A stretch of 64,000 nt of DNA, taken from the NCBI GenBank assembly GCA_030272585.1, contig BSYQ01000003.1:6758001-6822000 (forward strand). Direction: 5' to 3'. Within the stretch, counting starts at the first letter, position 1, and each line of letters opens with the position of its first letter. Positions 1 to 12,800 of this stretch are shown here, piece after piece. The notes under the pieces were generated by a model that ran no database searches, was not told the origin of the DNA, and saw nothing but the letters and a program-made list of their open reading frames with translations. The DNA comes from Bryopsis sp. KO-2023. Taxonomy: Eukaryota > Chlorophyta > Ulvophyceae > Bryopsidales > Bryopsidaceae. The position numbers and the translations under genes are program-made.

Positions 1-985
1 TCGAGGGTTGTGAACTTTGTTGCAGCGATGGGGTTGACTCATGTTTTCTGCCGATCCATCATTTTTTGGGGAAAAGCACTGACGAGTTGTACAAGGGAGC
101 TTGAGAGCATCCGACACCTGATTTTTGTCTGAGGTTTCCCAGGTTTTTTTTTTGAGCTATTTTTTCGAGGGGTCGGGAAAAAGGAGAGAGAGTCAGGTCT
201 TCGTAAAGCCATTACACACACATTCCAACATCATGGCCGTCGTGTCGATATCATTCCAACTAACACTACTTAGAAAAAAAATTGTGAGCTCCCTCACCAA
301 GCGATCATGTCAAAACACAATTACACAATTCACAGCGGCTTTCGCAACAACAAAAAGCAAACAAGGTACAGTGAAGCAAGCCTCCCATGGCGAGTGCTCC
401 ATTTCAGAATATCCCTTTTTTCCCCCATCCCAAGATATTCTCTTCCGCCGCTGATATATTGGGGTGGGCATTTTGATTACGGCCTCTCCCACACTGCCTC
501 CTAAATAATGAAAACAAGGCCCCGTCAATTTGAAAGCTCTGTAACAGATACCCACCCAATTTAAACCCCATTCTCATTTATGTATGCCTGTATGTAGATA
601 TAATAACCCATGTCCCCATTTCAACCATGTGCTTGTTCCCCCTATATATGGATAGTAGATTTAGTCAATTTGTGTGTAATAGAAGAAAGGCTTTATGTTC
701 ATACTCACCTCGAGCAATCCATCATTTACTGTACCTGCAAGTTTGCCCCCCCCCCCTCCCCCCCCAAAAAAATCCCAAAAAAACAAACAATTGCACAAAA
801 CACAACCAAAGCCTAGCAAAACAACTTTGAAGCTCCCCAAGGTATCCCCAAATGTGTCTCCATGTCAGACATATGGCACCCTCCTCTCTCTGTGTGATTC
901 TGCTCCTGGGGAACGCTAGCGGCCGACACATGGCTCCTCAGGGTCGATACGGAAAGCATTCGGGGGCAGCCCTCTTAAGTTCCGG
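1..985. other. gene-poor 3' flank of the FNBP4-like gene
   Basis: No exon could be supported here. The stretch is A/T- and C-rich on the plus strand, with C runs near 747-766, and lies downstream of the minus-strand FNBP4-like gene. Confidence 0.5.
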
Positions 986-3900
986 TCAACAACTGAGGGG
1001 CATGGAAGGGACTTTTCGCAATCGAGGGCCAAACCGTAGCGGAAGAAAAACATTTTCCTGACAAAAAAAAAGGGTCCAGCACTGCCTTCCCCCAAAAACC
1101 ACCAACACCGGACAACATGAGGCCAACCGACGCCAGACCATACAAATCGTGTGTAGATAGATATTGGGTGTATTAACTCCGGGCAACTTCCAGGATGGTG
1201 TTTTGTCTTCTTCCTCCACACTGACTGACTGCTGTTGATCTCTTGTGATGCCATGACTTACTTACGGGCCACTTGTGTTTTTTTTGTTTTTTTTTCTCCT
1301 ACCAGGTCGCTGTTCACATTGATACAGCCACCCTTTCTGCATTACTCATTCCGCACACATTTCTTACCCGTGTGTTCACGTTTCCGTAGTAGACTTCGCC
1401 GGAAACGTCGTCGACTAGAGCTTTCCAGCCCTCAGGCAGTCCCTTGGACAGCTCCTCTAAATCTACAGCTTTTTGCACCGAGCTCTTTTCGGTTTTCCTC
1501 GGGGAGCTCCCGGATGCCTTCACGGGCAGAGCTCTTTTCACCCGTGCTCGCCAATCCCCCTTCAAGGGCTGTAACACCAACAATGAGATTTCATGGCATT
1601 TTCGAAACAGTGAAAGCAAAGGAATGAAAGAAAACTGCAAAAAGTAACCAGAAATGGAGAGAAATCTCACTCTCTGCAGCAAAAACGACCTGTTATCGAC
1701 TGTACAAATATGGGCTGTATATCTGCTTTGTTTGGCGGACCTGAAAGTTGGCGTTGTTTTCCGCCTCCCCACTTCTCAATTGATTGAGCCTCCATTCCTC
1801 CATTTCAGCGACCCTTTTCCTCTCCACCGCTTCCATGTTGAAGGGGTCTTCCTCACTCACTTGCTCCTCCTCTTTCTGCTTCACCGCCTGCCACTGATTC
1901 ATCAGCTTTGACAAAGTTTTGGATGCCTTGCTGATTTTTTTCTTTTTTCCCAGCAGCCCCATCCCGGACCCCGCAACCTTGTCTATTCTGCGCTTTTTGT
2001 CATTGGTGCCCTGCAGTGAATCATCCCCAAAACAAGAAATTTGAAGTTGCATTTCCTCCTGGGCTACCTACAGAGCATATATTCACAAGTTGACAGCAGC
2101 ATCCACCAAAGCAAAATAATATCCAACACCGTCAAAGTCTCCTGACATTCTGGGCACTCTGTACCGACATGCTGCTCACCTTATGAGTTTCTGGCTCTGT
2201 TTGGGGACCTTCAGCCAAATCTGGACTGTCCCTCCCGGCAGCTTGAACCTCTCCATTTGCATGGGGGGTCGATTCACCCTGCAATTCAGCAGAGGCCACG
2301 TACCCATGCTGGATGTCAGCCGCCGGAGCCTCATACGATGCCGAGCTCGCGACACCAGCAGAAGAATGAACAGAGTCCACCCCTATATAAGGTCAGAGGT
2401 ACCCCTCACAATTTCGACAGCCCCAAACACCGTGAGCATTGCTGGAATTCGGATTTAATGTCGTGACTTGAAAGATCGCATGCTAGACGGAGCGTGTTTC
2501 TCTATCTCCGTACTAGGCCCGTGAAAAGGAAATTGCTGGAATGACCCTCCTACCCATATCTGGACCCTCTCCATCCGAAAGGTCCATGCTGACATCAGCA
2601 TCATCATCTTGGACCTCAGGGATATCATCCGTTCCAGGTGGTGGTGGCGGAGGTTCTTCACCAGAATCCGGCGGTAATGGGGGGACAGGCTGCAAAAAAA
2701 TGTGCAAAAACACTGCGTAATGATCGATCAGCAGAATGCACAGTGGCATGGTGAAAGGGGTGATAAGATTCGCACCTCAGTGGGAAGAGGGGGCAAGTGA
2801 ACGGTTCCAGTGCCAACCCCAGTATAGGCACTCCAGTCTTGTATGTAATTTGTTGTGTTGCTGTCCCACTGGTACTCTGCCGGCTGCACTACCTGATTTT
2901 GAGATGAAATCGACGGGTCCGCTGCAAACACATAGTATTCTTCTCAACCTCATCCATAGACCCAGCAGGGGTTCCACCAGGGGAACAAGGTGAAAAAAAA
3001 ATCCATTTTAAAGCCGCCACCACGAAGCTATATGTATCTTACTGAAAGGGTTCAAAACGGCATCCCAATTAAGAGAACATATTAGTAATAACCTTCGGTA
3101 GCTTGACCAGCAGCATATCCAAGCTGAGCAACGGCTGCTGGAATCGACTCGGATATGTGGTCCATCGCCTCCTCGACATATCGTTCGTATGCAGTCCAAA
3201 ATTTATCCAGACATCCTCCATGTCCCTCCGCAGATTGATGCAATTGACCGGTCATGAACATCCAATGATCCATGTGGGTTTCCGCAACGATCGCCAGTCT
3301 GACGGCCTCAGGAATTGCACCGTACCACTCTCCCACCCCATTCTTCGCACCTTTGACTGTTTCGGACACCTTTTTCCACAGCGCTTGACTTTCGGCAACC
3401 TTTTGTGATGACGGGGCGACCTCCTCGGTCAATTCCCCTTCTTCTTTTTCAACCCCCTCCTTCATTTCCATCTGGACCTCTGCGGTTTCAGATTCTGGGC
3501 CTTCAGAGACACTGCTCACATCTTCTATGCTGCTGGGCTCCGAGTGAATTTCGCCATTTTCTTCCCCATTCAAATCAACATCATTCATTTCTTTTTCCGC
3601 CTCGTCACTATTGGCCGCAGTTTCAGTTGTGTCGGCTTGCTTGCCCTCCGTCTCCCCAGCAGGAACCGAACGACTCTCCTGTTCTGATTTTTCCGGAGAG
3701 GTTTTCGGCATATTTTCCTCATTCTCCGAAGCATCCGGTTTGGAGATGGGTTTGTCAGTTCCATTTTCCGGAAGCTCGACACCAGGAGGAGGGTCCCAAG
3801 AAACCTCATCGGAGGAGCTATTCCAAAAATAGGTTGTTCCAGAGCCGCTGTCTAAAACTCTGTGCCAATCAGGGGCTCCAACCACTTCTCCCATAACTTT

Positions 3901-6508
3901 TTGCTCAGAAGGTTGGCTGGAATCGGTGGGGGATGTCGAAATGTGGCCTCCACCGACTGATAGAACACAACCCAAGTGTCACTACTCCATTTCTGTGGAA
4001 GAAACCAACAGGTTCCTTTTCGAATGCTTCGTTTTTCATCTCTTTCAACTGGCTGAAGTTTCTCCCAGCATGTCAAATCATGCCGACTTTTTTTTTTTGT
4101 GAGAGAGCGCCAAGATGCACTCATTAACTGGTTCAATGGGATGAATTCGTTGTGCAAAGACGAACTTTGCCATGGTGATTGGTGGTGGGTGCTCAGGGAT
4201 GCTTTCACACGTGTTGCTGGTGGGGAAAAATTAGGGGGATCGATTGGCGGAACGATTCAGATTGGGGTTTCGTGGTGCTTTTTCATTACCTTTGAACCGA
4301 AACGTGGCACTCTTGCAAGCTTTCTTTTCTCCTGCGAGAAAAGAAGGGTGGGCAAAATGCAAATATAGACAAAAAGGGGGAAAAGGGGGACCGAATGAAA
4401 AAGGGTTCAGGGGACTCACTACTGGGCTGGGCGGCGGTCATCTTCTCCGGCACTTTTTCGGGCGTCTGATCCTTCTTTGCCTCTTCCTCACCGAGGAGGC
4501 CGCTAGACTCCAGTTCTTCCATGAAACTGGCCAGCTGATGCACACAAAAAGAAAAAAAAAACACTACACTCACATCTTGTTGCTACCAACCCCATAATTC
4601 ATTAATTATAATTCTAACCCTGTAATTCTTGTGGGGCTCAACAGAGTACAATTTTTCACTTTCCTCAGTTCATTTGCTTAGTGGAGATACGCTGCACAAC
4701 AGGCAGAGGAATTTTTTGACGCGAAGTTGGATTCCACAAGGATAGTGAAAACAAAAAAATGAGTTGAGATCAAGACGCTTTCTCAAAAAAAAGGAAGGAA
4801 ATCCCTTGCCCACCTCTTTGTCCATATTATCAGGGGCCTCGTTTTGCCGTGCATGAGTAGGTGAATCATCCATACTGCACACAGCCCAATGCATGAGTAT
4901 TTGAACTGTAGATACATTGTCCAAACACTTGCATCTACAGTTCCCTCAAGTAACAACCAAGTTGATATACATGATCGACCCCAGCCCAATCATTACATAA
5001 CCATTGCATGATTGGATCCACGCAGGACTCCATCAGGGAATGAAATCTATAGAGGATGCATGATACCTGTAGCCTAACAGAGATGTGAGTGGATTAGATG
5101 AGGGAACCTCTTCCGACGCCTTTTCAATTGCCCCTCCGTTCGATACGTTTTCAGCTGAGGTTGATATTGGGGGTAGCCGTGGCGGTGGAACTGGAAAAGA
5201 ATCATAATCTACAACAATAGAGGGAGCGGTCAATATTCAATCTGTCATAAAAATATTCCGGTGGCTGGGATCTGATCAGGACTTGTCAAATGCTTCGTTA
5301 GTTGTAAATGAACACTCCATCCATGTGCACAGGGAAGAAAACCCCCTAAATCTCTTCAAAATATCTGCAGGGTGATATAAACACCGTAAAAAATGGCAGG
5401 TTATGGGTTGCAGTAGTCGGCAGACCTTTTGCAGAATATCTCAGTGTCAAATTGGGCAGTTTCTGGACCGAGATCAAACAGGAAGATCAGAAAGATCTCA
5501 TTTTTACCGTTTTTCTTTGAGGCGAGGTCATCATATTCAAACAGCATTGTGCCGACATCATCTGGGATCAGCAAAGCAGCACGCCTCCCAGCTTCCTGGA
5601 TTTCACCTACAAAAAAAAGAATTCACATTTCCCAGGTTTGTTCAATTCCATATTGCTGACCCGACCATGCCAGCAATAGAGGATAAGTCCAGCGAAGGAT
5701 GCACATCGCAGAAGATTCAAACAATAATTTGAGACATAATGCTCCGCAAAAATAAATAACCAAATGACTAACATTTCCCGAACTCCCCCAAGGCATTACT
5801 GTTTACAAGCAAGGTTGTTGAGCCCCACTTAAAAAACAAGTTTGACCTTCAGAGATAACAAAAACTCAGTCAAATTCCCAGTGAAAACAAAAAGCTGGTT
5901 TCCAGTTTTGTGCATAGATCTTCTCTCTTTCTCAAGCTGCTGTTCCTCACTTTCCGATCTAGGACCTGAGCTCCTCGCCTTGTCTTTGGAGCTCTCCATC
6001 AACTCCAACCTGCAGCGATCCCAACGGGGTGCCGCGAGCTTCCTCCGACGCATGGTTTTGGCCTAGTCACCACAAGACTTTCCGCTGCAAGTGCGATACA
6101 GTCCAACAACGGCCGTTCTACTGTCCAGTTACACACAACACCCCTGAAGAAAAGGAAACACTCCCAGAAATAACTTTTTTTTTTTTGCGAACACAGGAAT
6201 CTTGGTAATTCTGACTGTGATGTGACATCCCAATCGCAGTCCCGCCAGTCCTGCCACGTCACTCGTAACTGGGCAAAACTGGCAAGAATTTCGTGGCTCT
6301 CAAGTGGATAGCAAACATATCCATGCTTTGGTGCAAGGTTTGTTCGAATTACGGTGCCGAAAGTTTCTGCAGAAGAGTTTGAGGCTCTTCCAGGGAGCGG
6401 CGTGTGAAACTTATGGCTGGTAGTACCTTTCTCTTTGGCGGCGGAGCTAGCGCCCAAGGCCCCCCCGCAGTTGCTGACGTTTTCGTCAATGCTAAATGCT
6501 GGGCCCAT
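986..6508 (-). CDS. FNBP4: FNBP4-like protein with two WW domains
   Basis: Probable nuclear, splicing-associated proline-binding protein of the formin-binding protein 4 family (family knowledge). Exons in reading order: 6508-6427 (tentative start), 5606-5508, 5208-5067, 4874-4814, 4534-4420, 3956-3093, 2921-2776, 2689-2554, 2382-2180, 2010-1741, 1568-1368, 1213-986. All phases join, giving about 848 aa. WW1 is near residues 196-225 (APDWHRVLD...YFWN...VSWDPPPG). A long Glu/Ser-rich region follows. A proline block (PPLPPDSGEEPPPPPPG) and an acidic stretch precede the family-typical tail, where NNANFQ runs across an intron into PLKGDWRARVKR. WW2 (GWKALVDD...VYYGNVNTR) is split by an intron, and its final Trp-Pro comes from the last exon (TPSWKLPG). 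The core exons 5606-1368 are solid. The first exon is joined only by phase across an 820-bp intron that could hide others, and the C-terminal end is uncertain. Confidence 0.8.
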
Positions 6509-6590
6509 GCAATTTTCTCGATTTCCTTCGATTTTCCTTGTTAATTTTCTCCTCTCACAGAAACTGAAAGCTCCAGTCACGACAACGGCG

Positions 6591-7189
6591 TCAGCAGTTC
6601 TCTAGATTGAAGGAATGCTCAACGTGCATGCTCACTGTTGATACAGGCTGCTTCGTGGGGATTGGTTTTTGTTTGAACTTGTGAGTCACAGACGCAAGGT
6701 TGACTTTAGTTCTTTCTTGCCAACTTTGTTCACCTGGCTGCGGTCTCAAGAAAGAAGAAAAAAAAATTTGATGATGCCACTTCTCTGGGTCCTTTCTGGT
6801 GGAAAATTGGAAGCTGACATGAGATGCTTACGACCTGCTTAAACATGAGGGATTGGAGCATAGGAGAGATGGTGATCTGCCTTGTTGGGAAAGCTCTGCT
6901 GGAATGAGTGACTGGTACCATCAGTTGAAAACCCAGCAAAAGCATTGGCAAGATATCAGTGAAAAAAAAAACAACAGACATGGAGGCTCCAGATCGATTC
7001 TCTGAATTCGGTACACTTACAAACAAAGGAACTGTTGATGTCTGGAGGCAGCCCAACCTTAGACAGGAGTTTGCGACGATAAGCGCTGTACCAACCACGA
7101 TGATTAAACAAAAAGCCACTGGTCGTGACAGACACTGAACAGTAGATTTCCCCAGTTGCTATTTTACCACGCTGTTCATGTTTCAAACC
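6591..7189 (-). CDS. C-terminal exons of an unknown gene
   Basis: I do not recognise this gene. Three exons join in phase on the minus strand: 7189-7021 (contains HEQRGKIATGEIY and LLSKVGLPPDINSSF), 6893-6835 and 6737-6591, ending in TGA. Each has an AG acceptor, and the first donor is GTAAGT. The inferred piece is about 124 aa, basic in the last exon (QERTKVNLASVTHKFKQKP). Further exons upstream between 7.2 and 8.0 kb are likely but could not be joined. Its stop lies about 80 bp before the tentative start of the FNBP4-like gene on the same strand. The call rests on phase and splice sites only, so it could be fortuitous. Confidence 0.35.
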
Positions 7190-9728
7190 CTACAACCGCG
7201 AGTGGTCCCACATGCAATGGGTTCTGGAGGAAAATTGTGGAAAGTGTACATCACAGCAAATATAATGACTTAGAAAAAACAAAAAAAACAAGGAGAAAGA
7301 TTGCATGGCATTAAAGCAAGGTTATGCGCAGCACAACTATTAGCAAAGGTGAAATGAAATCACCATCGTGCAATATAAAATCCTTGAGGTGTGTGACCAG
7401 AGTTCAACCTTCAAAATCAAGACCTTCAACACCAAGGATGTGCTTCCTTCCAGGGGGTCTTGCTCCGCTCCCCCTCCCCTAAAAAAAACGTTAGATTGGG
7501 CCGGCTTTTTTGGTGTGCGTCCGACCTATTCCTGTCGCGCGAGAGGATGAAATGCCTTTCTACGGCCGCTCCAATTCGAACTGCAACTGTTTTCTACATT
7601 CACCTGGCGGCTGATCCCAGTCAAGCTCAAAAACATGTGGACGCACAGTTGTTGCCTGTTCAACGGGTGTAGTTGGGCTATCCAGAAATGAAAAGAGTTT
7701 CTGGAAGACAGAACAAAGCTGAAATTTGGCTGTGTTTTTCTGTGTTTTTGTACAGAAGTTGTGATGGTGTTCACAATCAAATGAAGCCAATGGAGGTGAG
7801 GTAGACAGCAAATACAAAATTGCTGGATTCTTGAAATTTTGATTTAAAAAATGTGATTGGAGATTGCCCCAAAATTGCACGTAACACTGCATGCTAGATG
7901 CTTTTGTGGATTTCGTGTAAAAAGTCAGCTTCCGAAATGAACAAAGATGTTGCAGCAAAGCTGCTTTTTTCTTTTCAGAGGAGCACGACACCGTGGACGA
8001 TATAAACCCTCACTTGCCTTGGCATTTACACAATCCCATACAACTAATTGCAAAAAGAAAGAAATTTCCCAAGGTATCCTCTGACCTTCCTGTAGATCAC
8101 GAAAAAGTTGATAGAAAAACAACCCCCCCCCCCTTCCCTCCCCCGAATCGATATCAAGAATCTCCCCTTGTTTTGGTTCCCCAAAGCACACAGCCGTCAT
8201 TTCAGCCCCCAGCCCCAGTCCCTCACCCAAAACCCAGCAAAAGAGAAGAAAAACAAGCAACTTTTTTTTTATGAATGTATTGTGTCGGCTGGAGAGGGGG
8301 ATTGTGAGAAATGAAGGTATACAGCGACAAAATTTTGAGACATAATCACTTATCAAAACAAGGAACCTCACTGTTTTTTCAGTCTCACAGAAATCCCCCC
8401 CCATCCTCCATCCGAAACACATTTGTACGTCTTGCCTCCTCTCCTCCATTTTTTGTTTTTCATAGATCTTATTTTGTTTTTTTTCTTTCAAAAATAAAAA
8501 AAGGAACAAAAAACCAACACAAAGAAGTGTCCTTCCCTTCTCACTCATACCTTTCGAAATTTAACCAAAAAAAACCAATTTCTCTCTTTGCACGCCCAAC
8601 CCAAATCACTACAGGAAAACATTCGTTTCTAATTTTGTTGATATCGGTTTTTTTTCTTGCTTTCTTTTTTTTTTCTTTTTCTTTTTCCTTGTTCCAATTT
8701 CCTTTTGTGTTTTTGACCTCTTTTTGTTTTCTTTTTCAATATGATTTCCCCCCCCTTTTTTTTTGAAACCCTCACACATTCTATAAAAAAACCCACCGCC
8801 ACAAGAAACACCCCCACTAGACTTTTTCTCCTAGCTCCCCATCAAGTATCACAGAATACAATCGGTCAATTACCCAGAATCTTCTTAAGAACAGGATTCT
8901 TCTCACTCTTTTCCCCTCTTTTTTTTTCTCTTTTTTTTCCGGATGCGTCACAGAATAAAATCATAAACGATATACAATCAACGATTTTGCTCACTTCTGA
9001 AGCCCCATTTCTTGACAAATCCTCCACTAGATCAATTGCTTCCAAGATAAATCCTCACCCCCAACACACACACATATATATATATATGTGCCATAGATCC
9101 ACCCAAAGAAAAAGCCACCACCCAACACGCCGAACAATGTTGTGTTTGTCCGTTTTGTGGATATTTAGCGTTCTCCATGAACAAGCCCTCTAAAAACCCC
9201 CTCTAAACATCCTTAGATCCACTCAATTTTTATTCTCTTTTTCTCCATCACTCACTCTTTTCCTTCACAATACACCAACTAATGTTTTCTGTCAACTGGC
9301 TGAACTTTACACCCTAGCACTATCTCTCTCTCTCAAAACGACCATCAGTACAATATCCTCTATCTCATGTTTTTTTCTTTTTCTTCCTTTTCCTCTTTTT
9401 TAAAAAGTCGGGGGCTCATTAGTCACAACGGTACCGATTCTCAATCGGTATAGAATAAAACTCACTCCATTTCTCACTCCCCCCCCCCCCTTTCTCGACC
9501 CCCAACCCCCAATTTTCAAAAACAACTATACCAACCAAATAATCAAAAAAAAAAGCAAAAACATAAAAAAAATCAACCAAACCAACCCACCAATTGAAAA
9601 AAAACACTGATGGGATGTCCTCTGCTGAATTCTCGGCATCGTAACATAGACAGGTTTCTTTCTCTCAAAGGGGGCGGGTGTTTTTTGTTCTTTTTTTGGG
9701 GGGAAAGGGAGGGGGGGCATGAGGGGAA
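7190..9728. other. homopolymer-rich gene-poor region
   Basis: Contains many A and T runs and C runs (for example around 8125-8140 and 9480-9490), with few G on the plus strand, especially from about 8.0 kb on. It lies 3' of the minus-strand uridine kinase-UPRT gene. Exons of the unknown gene ending at 6591 may sit in 7.2-8.0 kb, but I could not establish them. Open frames in 8.3-9.2 kb translate low-complexity sequence. Confidence 0.5.
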
Positions 9729-9883
9729 TCAGACATGGTTAAAAAACCCATTTCCGTTTCCATTCCCAGTTCCATTCCCATTAAGGACTGGAGCTTTCAA
9801 TCCTGCTTTGGGGGTTGGAACACTCCACCGCTCATCTGAATCATCCCAGTCGCAGAAATAACGGTCTCCAAATTCTCCGAGAC
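9729..9883 (-). other. alternative last exon b of uridine kinase-UPRT (long end)
   Basis: The acceptor CAG follows a T-rich tract at 9884 and beyond. The exon is entered in the same phase as exon a and reads (G)[11 protein letters not shown], then continues with WDDSDERW, a Lys/Pro linker and a GNGNGNG repeat to a TGA. It encodes the uracil-binding end of the UPRT domain plus an extra tail of about 40 residues. Splicing to this exon would skip exon a at 10655-10692. Confidence 0.8.
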
Positions 9884-12800
9884 CTGAGCATCAGAGAAAA
9901 AACTTCCACTCATAATCCCAACACTTAGAAAACTAATGAAAAATCAAACCAAAATATGGGTAAAATAAAATATTAACCCCCAATTTTTCAGTTTCCACTC
10001 CCCCAATCCCGCGCGGATATATTTATAGACGAAGCTGTGTGAACAAGGAGTCGCATCAGTCTTTCGAGAAAACGAATTCTCATATTTTCTCATTCGATTT
10101 GGGACTTTTTTTTTGCCACAAAAAAAAGTGTGAGTTCTTTCTCAAAAGTGTGAGGTAAGTCGAGAACGATAATCCCTTTTACAAGATAAGGTGTAGTCAA
10201 TACAAAGCACCCATTCGATAACCCAAAACCCTGTTTCCCCGCCCCCCCAAAAGCCTAACACACCACCTTGACCCTGACAACTAGCAAAAGTCGTATCCAA
10301 AAGGAATTAAAACAAAAAAACAAGCACACACACACAGGGGATAGAAAGAAAGAAAGGGCAAACAAAAATCAATAAGCCAATTTATAGCTTCAATAATATT
10401 TCCACTCAAGTAGTTTCCCCTTCCGTGAAAATAAATTTTTTCTTTGAAGGAAAAAGCTTATTCGTTATAAAGGCGAATCTGATGAATTGGTATGTTGTAT
10501 ATTTTCCAAAAAAAAATTCTCTCTCTCTCTCTCTTTATCTTTTCAATATCCTATAGCGCATTCTTAGCACAAGGATAGTAACCAATCAACAGAGGTGGAA
10601 AAGAAATAAAAATTGGCTAGGAAAAATTACATTTTTTTTCTGAATTTTTCTATTCTAGTCGCAGAAATAGCGATCCCCAAATTCCCCAACGCCTGCGATA
10701 GCAACACAAGATCCACAATCAGTGGCAATTCCCCGCCCCTATTTTTTTTTTTTTTTTTGAACAAGAAATACCTATTTATTCTAAGGTTGGAGGCACCCAT
10801 CATCGTTGCACCACCGACACCTTACTGGCTTTTTAAATATTACAGGGTAAAACAATGAGTTGGGCGAGTTTGAGTGAAACATCGAAACCACCATTATTCA
10901 ATAACGAAATTGTCTACAGGGGTTCATCAAAATATGTATTTCAAAAAAAAAAGAAGTTGGGAACATGAGATTTGTTTTTTCTTATTAAATACATGTGATA
11001 TATATATATATATGTTAGGTGCATCCAACATGTCAGATTAACTTTACGGCGATTACCTGGCACCACCCTGAAATTCTCGTCCACACAATGGTCGATTTCG
11101 GACGTCACAATTTTCAGCCTGGGGAATTCTGTGCACACTTTTTTGATGCCTTCGGGAGCAGCAATCAAGCTGAGAAACAATATTCTCGATTCCTTCACAC
11201 CCTTATCGATCAACACCTACCATCATTCAAAAACAGATATCAGACAGACATAGCTTCAGGGAAAAGCACATTAAAAAAAAAATACCACCCCTCACATGTC
11301 CCCATTCAGGCATATGCAAGCACAGCAAGAAGCAAATATACAACTTCTTGGTGGATTTTTGCTTTTTTTTAATTTTATTTTTCGTGTTGGGTACCTGAAT
11401 GCAGCGAGCAGCTGAATTTCCGGTGCCAAGAATAGGATCCATCAGCAGGACGTGCCTATCTTGAATATCTTTCGGAAGCTTCTCATAAATCAAATCATAG
11501 TCGCTCTTGCTGTCGCATCGCATGGGACCCCTGGGAAGCCACTTTTTGCAATTAATGACAAATCCCTCATCAGTGTGCATTAACCGAGCCATATGTCAGA
11601 CTGTGTTACTAAAAGACCAACCTTCCAGCAACACGGCCTTGAAGGTCAGAAGATTGCCTGGAAACACATCGAAAAAACACCCCCAGTTCACCTTTCATCC
11701 CATTCCCCTGTCAGGAAAAAAATAAAAGGAAATACCCAGACAGAACAAAGCCTCCACGGCTTTGCAATATTTCTTATCACAGTGCTGCGAACAAATATCA
11801 CCCAATTTTCACTGTTGAATTTTTGTAAACCGGCCAGTTACTCATTTTGGCATATTCTCCTCCTCCAGAAACACACCTAATCAAAAATACAGTATCAATT
11901 TCCGACACTCCGCTCAATCCAGGGAACCCACCTGTGTACTAATATTTTCCCAATCTTGATTCCCTTACAGCATGCTCTGAGCGCGTTTTCCATGGACTCT
12001 CCGGATCGAATTATCGACACCCCACACAGCCTCTTGGCAAATTCAACGCCAACATATGTACTGCCTGTGGGGGTGACCACAGCTTTTTCCTTGAAGGGCA
12101 AATGCCCGAGGCCAGCTTCCACAACCAGACGAATGAGCCGGTCCGCGTAGAACACAAAGTCATGCTTGTTGGTTTCCTTGTCTCGGATTATGGTGTGCAT
12201 GCCTCGAATTTGGTAGTTGGACGGGATGATTTGGAGGTGAGGATACACCCGACGCAGATCGTGCTGATTAAGTTTCGTGCGGATGTGTTCGGTGATAAGA
12301 TCTATGGCAACTACGTTGTCCCCCCTGTGTGCAGAAAAACCCAGCCACGCCAAAAATCGCATCAGCAACGAAAAATCACCATTATTTGCTTGCTCAACTG
12401 AGCATTTTCACTGTTTTTGTCTTCTTTTTTTGTCTATTTTTTCCAACGAAAGCCAATGAATGAACGAAGTGGGGGGTTCGACAATCGCTCGCTCACTCAC
12501 CTTTGCCAGGGAATGATAACGTCAGCAAAACTCCTGCTTGGGGCTACGTATTTATCGAAGGACGGCTTCACGAATTGCGTGTACTGTTGGATTACCCCAT
12601 CCACGTTTCTTCCTCGCATGGAAACGTCCCTTTGGATTCGCCGAGCCAGCCTCACATCGTCATCTGTGTCTACGAATATCTTCATGTTCAAAAGATTCCT
12701 GATTTCCTCAATATGCAGCACCAAAATCCCTTCAATGATGATCACATCGGCCGTTTCCACCCTCCTGCATTTCGTGGACCTTTCGTGCCGTACAAAATCG

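Noticed and set aside
5999..6580. 193-codon minus-strand open frame
   Set aside because: Only the part from the ATG at 6508 to the donor at 6427 fits the FNBP4-like gene by phase;the rest shows no family signal.
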